A stretch of DNA of 18,273 bases from Planctomycetaceae bacterium (lineage in GTDB: Bacteria; Planctomycetota; Planctomycetia; Pirellulales; Thermoguttaceae). Below, one piece after another: positions 7,456-15,009 of this stretch (position 1 is its first letter; each line of letters starts with the position of its first letter). The stretch lies in the NCBI GenBank assembly GCA_015062085.1, contig SUVI01000076.1:1-18273 (forward strand), read 5' to 3'. The translations under genes were made by a program, and so were the position numbers. The notes under the pieces are model-generated. The model worked only from the letters and a program-made list of their open reading frames with translations, had not been told where the DNA came from and did no database searches.

Positions 7456-8685
7456 TCAGGTCCCCGATCCCTTCGTCAGACGATCAAGCATCAGCCGCGC
7501 TTCCATCGCCAAAACGTCAGAAACTGTCGCGTCATTCAGGAGCTTCACCAACAGATCCGCCGCCGTTTTCTTCTGTTCATCCGGCAAAAACCGCAAACCG
7601 CGGACCGCTGAGATCCGCACGCGCTCCGGTGCGTTCGAGTCCAAAACGATCCGGAAGAGCAGCTCCTGCGTTTCTGAATGATCCACGCTAAGCTGCACCC
7701 AAACAGAAAGCAAATGTCCGTCCAGCGTCTTCAGCGACTCCGGCTCTCCCATTGCCTCCCGAACTGCCGGAAGGGCCCAGGATCCCAGCTTTGCCAACGT
7801 CTCACATGCGAGGAGCTTCACATCTGCATCCTCCCCGCGCGCAGCAAGATCCGCCAAGAGCCCCGGCAGAGAATGCTCCGGTATCCGGTCGTCGGCACGA
7901 TCCGCCGCCCAATGCTCAAAGAAACTTCGCAGCTCCTCCGTTTCCGTGCTCTCTGCGATCATCAGACAGACAGAGAGCCCCTGGTAAAGTTCGAAATTCC
8001 GAGTAAATGCGTCCTTCCTCTCCGATGTAAGCGCAGAAACCATCCACTCACAAACCGCCTCCCTTTTGCCAGTAGCCCAGAGCGTTACCGCGCAATTGGC
8101 CGCAAGAGGGATCTGAAGCTCTGAACGTTCCCGAAGTATGCTCCTCATCATCTTCACGGCCTCCTCGCCCTCTGAAGAAGCAAGAGGTTCAGGGAAACGA
8201 CCCAATGCCAGTGCCGCAGTACGCACGATGAGCGGATAGTCGGACTCCAAGGCCTCACAAAGTACCGGGAAAGCCTCCTCCGCCTGCATTTTTCCGAGAG
8301 AGTAAAGAATGCAGGCCCGAACGTCGTCGTCCTTTCCCGCCTCATGCGCAAAACGCTTCAAAAGGACCGGGACGGCAGAAAGCGCCTCTTGACCGTACTC
8401 GCCAAGCGCGTAGGCGGCGTACCACTGTTCCCGGATGGACGGTATCGAATGCGCATCCGCCTTCTTGCCGTCTTCCGGAATCGCAGCCTCCAAAACATCC
8501 GCCCACTGTTCGACGCTCTTCGTCTGCCAAACAGGCTGGCACACCGCACGATCCGCCTGCGCCGGGACCAAAGTCAATTTTTCCGACCGTTCCTCCGCCT
8601 GCACTCCCAGACAGGATCCCAGCATAACAGAGATCGCGAACGGTATCCCGACCGTCAGGATCCGAGTACACCATTGATTTTTCAT
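7456..8685 (-). CDS. Secreted HEAT-repeat protein
   Basis: The 409-residue product starts with an export signal, MKNQWCTRILTVGIPFAISV followed by MLGSC and a GVQA site. Cleavage could be by signal peptidase I after VQA, or as a lipoprotein at LGSC. Most of the rest is alpha-helical with HEAT-like units, for example QWYAAYALGEYGQEALSAVP, VRACILYSLGKMQAEEAFPV, IVRTAALALGRFPEP and, near the C-terminus, VRISAVRGLRFLPDEQ. Such solenoids act as binding scaffolds; no enzyme motif is visible. The ATG at 8685 is chosen because it opens a normal signal peptide and follows GGGGA at about 9 nt; an ATG at 8703 is possible. It begins 28 bp after the upstream gene, so the two are very likely co-transcribed. 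Function unknown. Confidence 0.85.
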   Translation of the reverse strand: MKNQWCTRILTVGIPFAISVMLGSCLGVQAEERSEKLTLVPAQADRAVCQPVWQTKSVEQWADVLEAAIPEDGKKADAHSIPSIREQWYAAYALGEYGQEALSAVPVLLKRFAHEAGKDDDVRACILYSLGKMQAEEAFPVLCEALESDYPLIVRTAALALGRFPEPLASSEGEEAVKMMRSILRERSELQIPLAANCAVTLWATGKREAVCEWMVSALTSERKDAFTRNFELYQGLSVCLMIAESTETEELRSFFEHWAADRADDRIPEHSLPGLLADLAARGEDADVKLLACETLAKLGSWALPAVREAMGEPESLKTLDGHLLSVWVQLSVDHSETQELLFRIVLDSNAPERVRISAVRGLRFLPDEQKKTAADLLVKLLNDATVSDVLAMEARLMLDRLTKGSGT

Positions 8686-8713
8686 TTCCCAGTTCCCCGT
8701 CATTGTCAGCCCG

Positions 8714-9955
8714 CTAAAATTTCATTCCATCGAAACCGCCTGCATCGCCGTCTGGCTCTTCTTCATCAGCTTCTGCTCCGCCGGTTCCCGCTCCAGAGCG
8801 CTTTCCGCCCTTTCTTTTACTCTGCTTCGCTTCTTCGCGCTGCTCGACCGTCAGCGACTCCGTCAGAATGATGTCTGCCTGCGCTTCGCCATAGTCGATG
8901 AAAAGACGTACTTTTGCGTCCGCATCCTGAATGGAACGCATTTTCTCGATCAACATGATCTGCTGCTGGAGCACGGCGATCTCCTGCGTATCTTTCGCAT
9001 TCCGTCTCCAGGCCTCCTGTTCATCCAGTTTCTTTTGGATCGACTGGATCTTCTTTTTCATGTTCGTAATTTGAATGTCCGACTGCGGATCTGCCGCGAT
9101 CTGAAGCAGCTGTCCAAAATCACGAGCCAGCTCTTTCGGCGGAATGAGCGACGCGCTGAAATTCGTTTTGTACGTCACCAAGACATCAAAATAGAAAAGC
9201 TGTGCGGCATTTCCGTTCGGATCGGTAAACGTAAACTTGATCTGGAGCGGCTCGCGCGGCGAAATGTCCGAAAGGCAGGTCACCGGCGGAAACATGACGG
9301 TAGGATCGCCCGGTTTGTACTGGCCCAGATTCTGGATCTCCAAAAACATTGCGTCCGAAGAGGGGAACGGGATCTCCATTTTCTGACTTTTAATGGAACC
9401 GCTCCCTGTTTTGGGATTCAGGAGGATCGATTCCATCTGGACTGGTTCACGCAGGGCGACGTAATGTTTCTCTTCACCGCAGGTCAACTTCAGCATGCAG
9501 TTCCCAACAGGCAGAAGGAATTTCTGAGGAACTTTCGTCCGCCACTTAAATTTTACGGTCTCTCCGTCAAGAGCCAGCGTCGCACAGGTCGCCTTGCGTC
9601 CGCGCTGATTGAATTTGATGTTCCAGACGGCAAGTTTCGGATCCTTGGCTTTTCCAGGCTCAAGCGAATAGAATTCCGCCGGCGGCACAGGCTGAGCATC
9701 CGGATCGGCCTTCTTCTTTTTCTTGCTCCCTTTCTGCGGAATGGCGATCTCACCCCCTAAAAGCTCGACCGTCACGGACTTCTCTCCCGAAGCGAGCGGG
9801 AAAAGTTCCACAGTTCTCTCTTTCGTACAGTCGGGAAGCGCAATGTATTTGGGTACTCCGTCAAAAACTCCTGCCCAAAGCGTCCCGTCAAGGAGCAGGA
9901 CCAACAGCAGACTTGCCAAAAACGAAACGTAGGGAAAACTCATTTTTCTCAGCAT
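8714..9955 (-). CDS. Secreted stand-alone paralogue of the Ser/Thr kinase ectodomain
   Basis: I do not recognise a named family. The 413-residue product has a signal peptide (MLRKMSFPYVSFLASLLLVL...). Its body aligns along most of its length with the C-terminal extracytoplasmic part of the upstream kinase (residues ~1038-1418). Shared landmarks are a VxLLGGxxAxP start, FKW, LPVGNC/LPVLGNC, LKLTC, ALR, KTG, KSxK, IPFPS, DxNGNAQ/DPNGNAA and a C-terminal GGFxGMxF. In the 62-residue block beginning GNC, 30 positions are identical. Two shared cysteines (C-x5-C) could form a disulfide. A basic KKKKK patch near residue 85, a coiled-coil-prone helix (about 300-330) and an acidic Gly-rich tail complete it. 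The ATG at 9955 is preceded by GGAG at 6 nt; a TTG at 9967 is less likely. It probably works with or against the kinase ectodomain (inference). Confidence 0.85.
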   Translation of the reverse strand: MLRKMSFPYVSFLASLLLVLLLDGTLWAGVFDGVPKYIALPDCTKERTVELFPLASGEKSVTVELLGGEIAIPQKGSKKKKKADPDAQPVPPAEFYSLEPGKAKDPKLAVWNIKFNQRGRKATCATLALDGETVKFKWRTKVPQKFLLPVGNCMLKLTCGEEKHYVALREPVQMESILLNPKTGSGSIKSQKMEIPFPSSDAMFLEIQNLGQYKPGDPTVMFPPVTCLSDISPREPLQIKFTFTDPNGNAAQLFYFDVLVTYKTNFSASLIPPKELARDFGQLLQIAADPQSDIQITNMKKKIQSIQKKLDEQEAWRRNAKDTQEIAVLQQQIMLIEKMRSIQDADAKVRLFIDYGEAQADIILTESLTVEQREEAKQSKRKGGKRSGAGTGGAEADEEEPDGDAGGFDGMKF

Positions 9956-10062
9956 GCTCAACTCCAAAATCGGTTTGATCTAAAATTTTTTGTTTTTCGC
10001 TCCCGCCCCGGGCGCCTTCCATTTCGTTTTGGCGGCCGACCGGGAAACTGAAGCTGGACGGA

Positions 10063-13000
10063 TCAAAAACTCATTCCTTCAAATCCGCCGAATCCGCCAT
10101 CCTCCTGTTCCGCATCACCGGAGTCCCCGCTGTCATTCTGCGCACGCCGTCCTTTCGAGGAACGTGACGATTTTTTCGAGGCTTTCTTCTCATCCGGAGA
10201 AACGTAACGGCTGGTCACTAGGTCGATCTGGTTTCCATCGAGATCTGCGTAGACCCGATACTCAAAATCTGCCCCGTCAAGCTGTTTCAGCACATCCACG
10301 AACCAGATCTGAAGCTCCAGTTGAGCGGCTTTTGCTGTGTCCTGCGGACTGCGTGCATGGACGGCGACGCCTTCATTTTTTTTCTCGATCGCCGAGATCT
10401 GCTTTTTCCAGTCAGAAACCTGGATCTCCATCTGCGGATTTTTCGCCATTTCGATCTGTGCCATAAGCGAACCGCCCGGAATGGAAAGGACCGGAGTCAG
10501 CGTTCCTGCAAAATTATTCGAGAATGTCGGGACAAACTGGAATACCAGAGGATCCTGCGCGTTTCCGTTTGCGTCCTCAAACTTGAAATTCACCGTCAGC
10601 GGATTTCGTTTGGAGATCTCCGTCGCCTTCATCGGTTCCGGAAGCTGGAGGATCTTGGAATCTTCCGGGATCTTCCCAACGCGCACGATCTCCACGTAAA
10701 CCATCTCCAGTGACGGGAACGGAATGTCCAGTTTGCCGCTTTTGAGTGTCGCGCCGCCAGTCTTGCCGCCGAGGACGAGTGTTTCCAGTTCAACCGCCTG
10801 ACGCAGCGCCAGAACGTGCTCTTTCTCATTGCACGTCAGTTTCAGCGCACAGTTTCCGAGGACTGGGAGATCTTTCGGAGGGATCTTTTCCGAGGCTTCC
10901 CATTTAAATTGAAGTGTATTTCCCTCAAGCGTCAAAACGGCTGCAAGATGTTCTTCTTCACGCATTCGATAACGGATCTCCCACGTCGGAACGTCGCCGT
11001 CCGCCTCAGAAAGAGCAAAGAATTTCGTCTGCGTTCCCGGTTTCTTACCGCTCGATCTCACTGGAAATGCAGTGTCTCCGCCAAGCAGTGAGACAGAAAC
11101 GTCCATCCCTGCGTGAGTGATCTGCGTCAGCTCCATCTTTTCTCCATCAGGTGCCGGGAGCGTAACGGCAAACGGAGAATTCTTAAACGGTTCTGCGGCT
11201 TCTTTCCTGCGTGCCTCTTCCTCTTCCTTGGCTTTCGCTTCTTCTTCAGCCTTCTTCTTGGCTTCCGCTTCTTCTTCAGCCTTCTTCTTGGCTTCCGCTT
11301 CTTCAGCCGCTCTTTGTGTTTCTGCGTCCTCCGCTTCTGCGTCAGATCCAGCATTTTCTACCGTTTCTTCATTTTCAGACGCTGCTTCCGTCTCTTTTGC
11401 GTCAGAGGGCTCATCTGCATTTTCTGCTTTTTCTGCTTTTTCCTCTTCTCCCTCCTCGTTTACCGGCTCTTCAGCATCATTTCCGACGGCAGCCTCCGCA
11501 ACATCTTTGGAAGTGTCCGCCGTTTCTGTTTCCGTATCTGCAGCGGCCTCCGGACTCGCCGCATTCTCTGCATCCGCGTTCGCATCGCCGACAGTTTCCT
11601 GCTGCACACCGTCTTTTTCGCCAGACTCCGCCTCACCAGACTCCGCCTCACCAGACTCCGCTTCACCAGATCCCGCTTCACCAGATCCTGCCTCACCAGA
11701 TCCTGCCTCACCAGATCCTGCCTCACCAGATCCTGCCTCACCAGATCCTGCCTCACCAGAACCTGCCTCACCAGATCCTGCCTCACCAGATCCCGCTTCA
11801 CCAGATCCTGCCTCACCAGATCCTGCTTCACCAGATCCTGCCTCACCAGAACCTGCCTCACCAGATCCTGCCTCACCAGATTCCATTGCACTGCCATCGT
11901 TAGTTTCTGAAACTTCCTCAACGACTTCAGTGCTTTCGTTTTCGGAAACGGGCGTATTTTTGGATGGATCATCCCCGCCGCTGAGACAGAAAATGAGAAG
12001 CAGGACGATGAGCAGAAGCAGCAGCGCTCCGCCTCCGATCCCGCTGTAAAGGAGCTTCTGTTTCGGCGCAAGTTTATTCCAAACCGTCTTTATGTAGGCC
12101 CCAAAACCTCTGACTTTCGCCAGTCCAACGGTTACGGCTGCCGGAATCCCTGGATTTGAAGAGGCCTTCTTTTTTGCCGAGGTTCGCACTTTAGAAACCT
12201 TTTTCGGAGCTGCAGACGCTGTCGTTTCTTCTTCATTTTTCCAGGCATGGCGCGGCTTCTTCAAAACTGGACGTACTAGAGCCTCTGCGTCATTTTCCAA
12301 CGCATCTTTCACGTCCTTTTCATCTTTCACGTCCTTTTCATCTTTTATGTCCTTTTCATCTTTTACGTTCTTTTCATCTTTTATGTCCTTTTCATCTTTT
12401 ACGTCCTTTTCATCTTTTACGTCCTTTTCATCTTCCGCAGAAAATTTCAAGTGCGTCTCCGAAGGTTCAAAGGCTGCCAGAGAAAACGTTTCTGGGACGT
12501 CCAGTTCATCTTCCGCCTTACCGTTTTTCTGCAATTCGCACTGCAAGATCTCAATGGGATCCGATTTTTCCGGCACGCATCCATCGACAGATGACGGCCC
12601 TTGGACTGAAGCGGCGGCTTCTGCCAGTTCCTCGTCACTTGCGATGACGGTATCGTCGGAAACCTCGCCTTTTTCTGCATTTTCAAAATTCAGCAGATCG
12701 TCGGGATCCGAAGAAAACTTTTCAGCATCGTCTTTTCCAGACGGAGCAGGAACTTCCTCTGTCTGCCGGCTGGACGGAACTTTTTCCAAAGTTTCTGCTT
12801 CTTTTTCAGTTTCAGGATCCACACTCTTTTCTGATTTCCCGAAAATCGCCAAATTTTCTGACGCAGCTTTTTCAGACGCAGCATTTTCAGACGCAGCATT
12901 TCCGGCCAGACCGCCAAGGAAGTCCGGCAGCTCGATCTCTTCTTTCGCAGAACTGTTTGCAGGATCGTTCGCGGCGAGCAGTTCGCCAAGCATGCCAAAA

Positions 13001-14319
13001 TCGGGAATGTCTTTCTGCGGTTCACTTTTTTGAGCGGCATTCGCGTCGGAATGTTCCTCCGCCGCCATTTTCGAAAGAGAGCTTTCTTTTCCGATGCGGC
13101 TTCCCTCTGCAGTTTCCGATCCTGCGTCCGTCCCCTTCTTCAATTTGGAAGATCTGCCGAAAAAACCGGACTTTTTGCTCGCACCGATCTTACTGGAATG
13201 AGAGTCTCCTGCCGAAACGAGATGGGAAAAATCAAGAGAGAGCGAGGACCCATCCGCATCATCATGCTGACTTTCAGAGAGCCATTCACTAAGCGCGTCC
13301 ATAATTTCCTGACCATTCTGAAAACGTTCTGCGGGCTCACGCGCCATCATTTTCAGACAGACCGCACACAATTTCGGCGAAAGTTCCGGCTGGAGCTCCC
13401 GCGGATCTTTCGGTTCACCGCACTGATGCTTAAGGATCCGTTCCGGGATCGTGTCTCCAGGAAACGGGATCTGGCCGGTCAGCAGGAAGTACATGACGCA
13501 CCCAAGCGAGTAAATGTCGGAAAGCGGAGACGCATTTGCATGTTCTTCTGCGACTTCCGGCGCCATGTAGTCGACGGTTCCGATGACCTGCGGCACCGAC
13601 TCGCCGTCGTTCCCGGTTTCGTCATGCGTCTCCGCACTTCGTTTCCCTTTCGAGTCCGACTTGGAATGGAATCGGGCAAGCCCCATATCGAGGATCTTGA
13701 CTTGGTCCGTTTCATTGATCAAAAGATTCGCCGGCTTGATGTCGCAGTGGATCATTCCGCGTTCATGGGCATGATGGAGCGCTCCGGCTGCCTGAAGCAT
13801 GAAACGTGCAGTTCGCGTCTGGTCGATGGGACCGTCTTTCTGAACGATCTTTTCAAGATCGGCACCTTCCACGTACTCCATCACGATATAGTAGCGCTCG
13901 CCTTCTTTGTCCACACTGTATGCGTGCACGATATTAGGATGATTCAGCGCCGCGATCGCTCGGGCTTCATTCAGAAACAGCTTCTGCGCATCCGGATCCG
14001 TAACCAGCTCACGGGAAATGATCTTCAGCGCAACGCTCCGATTCATGGCCGTGTGTTCCGCTCGAAAAACGCGCCCCATGCCGCCTGCGCCGATCAGTTC
14101 GACCAATTTGTATTTGCCGAGGAAAAAGGAAGAGTTGCCGGCAAGAAGCTGTCCCGCCTGCCAGCGCGTGATCATTTTTCGGCGGTAGAGTGCCTTGAGA
14201 AATCCCTGACTGTCCGGATGCTGGACACTCAGAGCCTGCGCCTGTTCCAGTTCGGAGACTTGGAGCAGTTTGCTTCTCTCGATAATTTTCATCAATGTTG
14301 AGGAATCTTTAATGGACAT
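10063..14319 (-). CDS. Transmembrane Hanks-type Ser/Thr protein kinase with large extracytoplasmic domain
   Basis: The 1418-residue protein has a cytoplasmic N-terminal segment (1-68) ending TRWQAGQLLAG, seen before many planctomycete kinases, then a kinase domain (70-350). Visible motifs are the glycine loop GAGGMG (77-82), VALK (K99), E118, HCDIKPANLL (D193), DMG (211-213) and APE (253-255). The HRD arginine is replaced by Cys, and the activation segment carries a Ser/Thr-rich insert. An acidic linker (350-720) includes seven KDEKDV-type hexapeptides. A basic stretch precedes one TM helix (about 757-780). Outside follow a GEAGS stalk of 17 pentapeptides, an acidic segment, an EEAEAKKK coiled coil (about 1000-1035) and a C-terminal domain (1038-1418) repeated as a separate secreted protein downstream. 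It probably phosphorylates cytoplasmic targets in response to an envelope signal (inference). The ATG at 14319 follows AGGA at 9 nt, and a longer frame to 14430 lies within the leader. Confidence 0.93.
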   Translation of the reverse strand: MSIKDSSTLMKIIERSKLLQVSELEQAQALSVQHPDSQGFLKALYRRKMITRWQAGQLLAGNSSFFLGKYKLVELIGAGGMGRVFRAEHTAMNRSVALKIISRELVTDPDAQKLFLNEARAIAALNHPNIVHAYSVDKEGERYYIVMEYVEGADLEKIVQKDGPIDQTRTARFMLQAAGALHHAHERGMIHCDIKPANLLINETDQVKILDMGLARFHSKSDSKGKRSAETHDETGNDGESVPQVIGTVDYMAPEVAEEHANASPLSDIYSLGCVMYFLLTGQIPFPGDTIPERILKHQCGEPKDPRELQPELSPKLCAVCLKMMAREPAERFQNGQEIMDALSEWLSESQHDDADGSSLSLDFSHLVSAGDSHSSKIGASKKSGFFGRSSKLKKGTDAGSETAEGSRIGKESSLSKMAAEEHSDANAAQKSEPQKDIPDFGMLGELLAANDPANSSAKEEIELPDFLGGLAGNAASENAASEKAASENLAIFGKSEKSVDPETEKEAETLEKVPSSRQTEEVPAPSGKDDAEKFSSDPDDLLNFENAEKGEVSDDTVIASDEELAEAAASVQGPSSVDGCVPEKSDPIEILQCELQKNGKAEDELDVPETFSLAAFEPSETHLKFSAEDEKDVKDEKDVKDEKDIKDEKNVKDEKDIKDEKDVKDEKDVKDALENDAEALVRPVLKKPRHAWKNEEETTASAAPKKVSKVRTSAKKKASSNPGIPAAVTVGLAKVRGFGAYIKTVWNKLAPKQKLLYSGIGGGALLLLLIVLLLIFCLSGGDDPSKNTPVSENESTEVVEEVSETNDGSAMESGEAGSGEAGSGEAGSGEAGSGEAGSGEAGSGEAGSGEAGSGEAGSGEAGSGEAGSGEAGSGEAGSGEAGSGEAESGEAESGEAESGEKDGVQQETVGDANADAENAASPEAAADTETETADTSKDVAEAAVGNDAEEPVNEEGEEEKAEKAENADEPSDAKETEAASENEETVENAGSDAEAEDAETQRAAEEAEAKKKAEEEAEAKKKAEEEAKAKEEEEARRKEAAEPFKNSPFAVTLPAPDGEKMELTQITHAGMDVSVSLLGGDTAFPVRSSGKKPGTQTKFFALSEADGDVPTWEIRYRMREEEHLAAVLTLEGNTLQFKWEASEKIPPKDLPVLGNCALKLTCNEKEHVLALRQAVELETLVLGGKTGGATLKSGKLDIPFPSLEMVYVEIVRVGKIPEDSKILQLPEPMKATEISKRNPLTVNFKFEDANGNAQDPLVFQFVPTFSNNFAGTLTPVLSIPGGSLMAQIEMAKNPQMEIQVSDWKKQISAIEKKNEGVAVHARSPQDTAKAAQLELQIWFVDVLKQLDGADFEYRVYADLDGNQIDLVTSRYVSPDEKKASKKSSRSSKGRRAQNDSGDSGDAEQEDGGFGGFEGMSF
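11621..11875 (-). repeat. 15-bp coding tandem repeat (GEAGS/GEAES stalk)
   Basis: Seventeen consecutive 15-bp units encode 14 GEAGS and then 3 GEAES pentapeptides on the extracytoplasmic side of the kinase. Many units are identical at DNA level, which makes copy number likely to vary between strains. The composition predicts a flexible, acidic spacer. Confidence 0.95.
12304..12429 (-). repeat. 18-bp coding tandem repeat (KDEKDV) in the kinase linker
   Basis: Seven 18-bp units encode KDEKDV or variants with Ile or Asn on the cytoplasmic side of the kinase. The alternating Lys/Asp/Glu pattern predicts a charged, extended or helical linker. Confidence 0.92.
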
Positions 14320-14532
14320 GGTCGGAATTCCTGATTGGGAAAATAAAATTTCGCTGCGGCGGTTTGCGGACCAGGCGCCCTTACAAATCGTGCGTCCCAC
14401 GGGAAAGGAAACGAATGGAGCCGCATACAAAAAGTAAATGTTCTCTGAAAACCAGAGCCTGAAACAGGCCGGAGTTTTTCAAACCGCGGATCGAAAAACC
14501 TTTCCTTTCATGAATAAAAAAACGCATTTTCT

Positions 14533-14561
14533 ATTTTAACCCCATTCCGCGGAAATGTCAA
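14533..14561 (-). promoter_or_regulatory. Promoter of the Ser/Thr kinase unit
   Basis: On the minus strand, TTGACA (14556-14561), 17 bp and TAAAAT (14533-14538). The predicted start is near 14526. It probably drives the kinase, the paralogue and the HEAT gene, since no clear promoter is seen between them. Confidence 0.8.
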
Positions 14562-14764
14562 GAATTGGAAAGGGGATGCAGACAAAATTTCCCCAAATTT
14601 TTAAAATTTCTGGAGATACGGACAGTTTACGCGGGATAAATCGCCCATTTTTACAGAAGCTGCGCGTTAAAACGAGGCACTTGACCTCTCGGCACGATGC
14701 TGGAAATATTCAAGAATAACAAGAATAAAAAGGCTCTTTTATTGAAATTTTCAGGTGGGAGTAC

Positions 14765-14793
14765 TTGCGGATCCCTCGAGCATGGTGTAAAAT
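14765..14793 (+). promoter_or_regulatory. Candidate promoter of the pyruvyltransferase-like gene
   Basis: TTGCGG (14765-14770), 17 bp and TAAAAT (14788-14793). The -35 is weak. The start would be near 14800, giving a leader of about 210 nt that contains the inverted repeat and the tandem array. Confidence 0.5.
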
Positions 14794-14801
14794 AGTCGAA
14801 A

Positions 14802-14857
14802 ACATGGTTTCTCCGATCGAATTTTAGGTCGTTTTTTTATTCTATCGGATACCATGT
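14802..14857. repeat. Large imperfect inverted repeat in the pyruvyltransferase leader
   Basis: The left arm ACATGGTTTCTCCGATCGAA (14802-14821) pairs with TTCTATCGGATACCATGT (14840-14857), with a small bulge, around an 18-nt loop that includes seven T. CTTTTT follows on the plus strand. It could be an attenuator or a 5' stabilising hairpin for the rightward gene. Confidence 0.6.
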
Positions 14858-14872
14858 CTTTTTCAACTGGCC

Positions 14873-14940
14873 CGGTACGCAGAGCTGCATCGGTACGCAG
14901 AGCTGCATCGGTACGCAGAGCTGCATCGGTACGCAGCTGC
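14873..14940. repeat. 18-bp tandem array upstream of the pyruvyltransferase-like gene
   Basis: Three perfect copies of CGGTACGCAGAGCTGCAT and a partial fourth lie in the predicted mRNA leader. Each unit contains the near-palindrome GCAGAGCTGC, and CTGC/GCAG can also pair across unit borders. Confidence 0.93.
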
Positions 14941-15009
14941 AAGACGCCCTTTTGCATTTCAAGATTTACGATCCACAATTAATTCCATTCATTTTAGGAG
15001 TTCCCGTCC

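Larger units (their letters stand above)
14320..15009. other. Divergent intergenic region with two promoters and repeats
   Basis: These 690 bp separate the leftward kinase from the rightward pyruvyltransferase-like gene. They hold the kinase promoter (14533-14561) with a leader of about 206 nt, the opposite promoter (14765-14793), a large inverted repeat (14802-14857) and an 18-bp array (14873-14940). About 200 bp between the promoters are AT-rich with no feature I can name. A frame open on the minus strand across the array is judged an artefact of the repeat. Confidence 0.65.

Noticed and set aside
7108..7611. Plus-strand ORFs containing KRRFTQNADSRKTPIHA repeats
   Set aside because: They overlap two well-supported minus-strand genes and owe their length to the 17-bp array.
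11113..12071. Several open frames on both strands over the GEAGS region (SPDPASPDPASP-like and QDLVRQDLVR-like)
   Set aside because: A 15-bp repeat holds every frame open. The kinase frame alone shows domains on both sides.
14681..14709. TTGACC with AAATAT at 17 bp as a second rightward promoter
   Set aside because: The -10 matches only three of six positions; the site at 14765-14793 is better.
14751..14978. Minus-strand ORF of 75 codons with RTDAAL repeats
   Set aside because: It is created by the 18-bp intergenic array and opposes the predicted promoter and leader of the rightward gene; no ribosome binding site.
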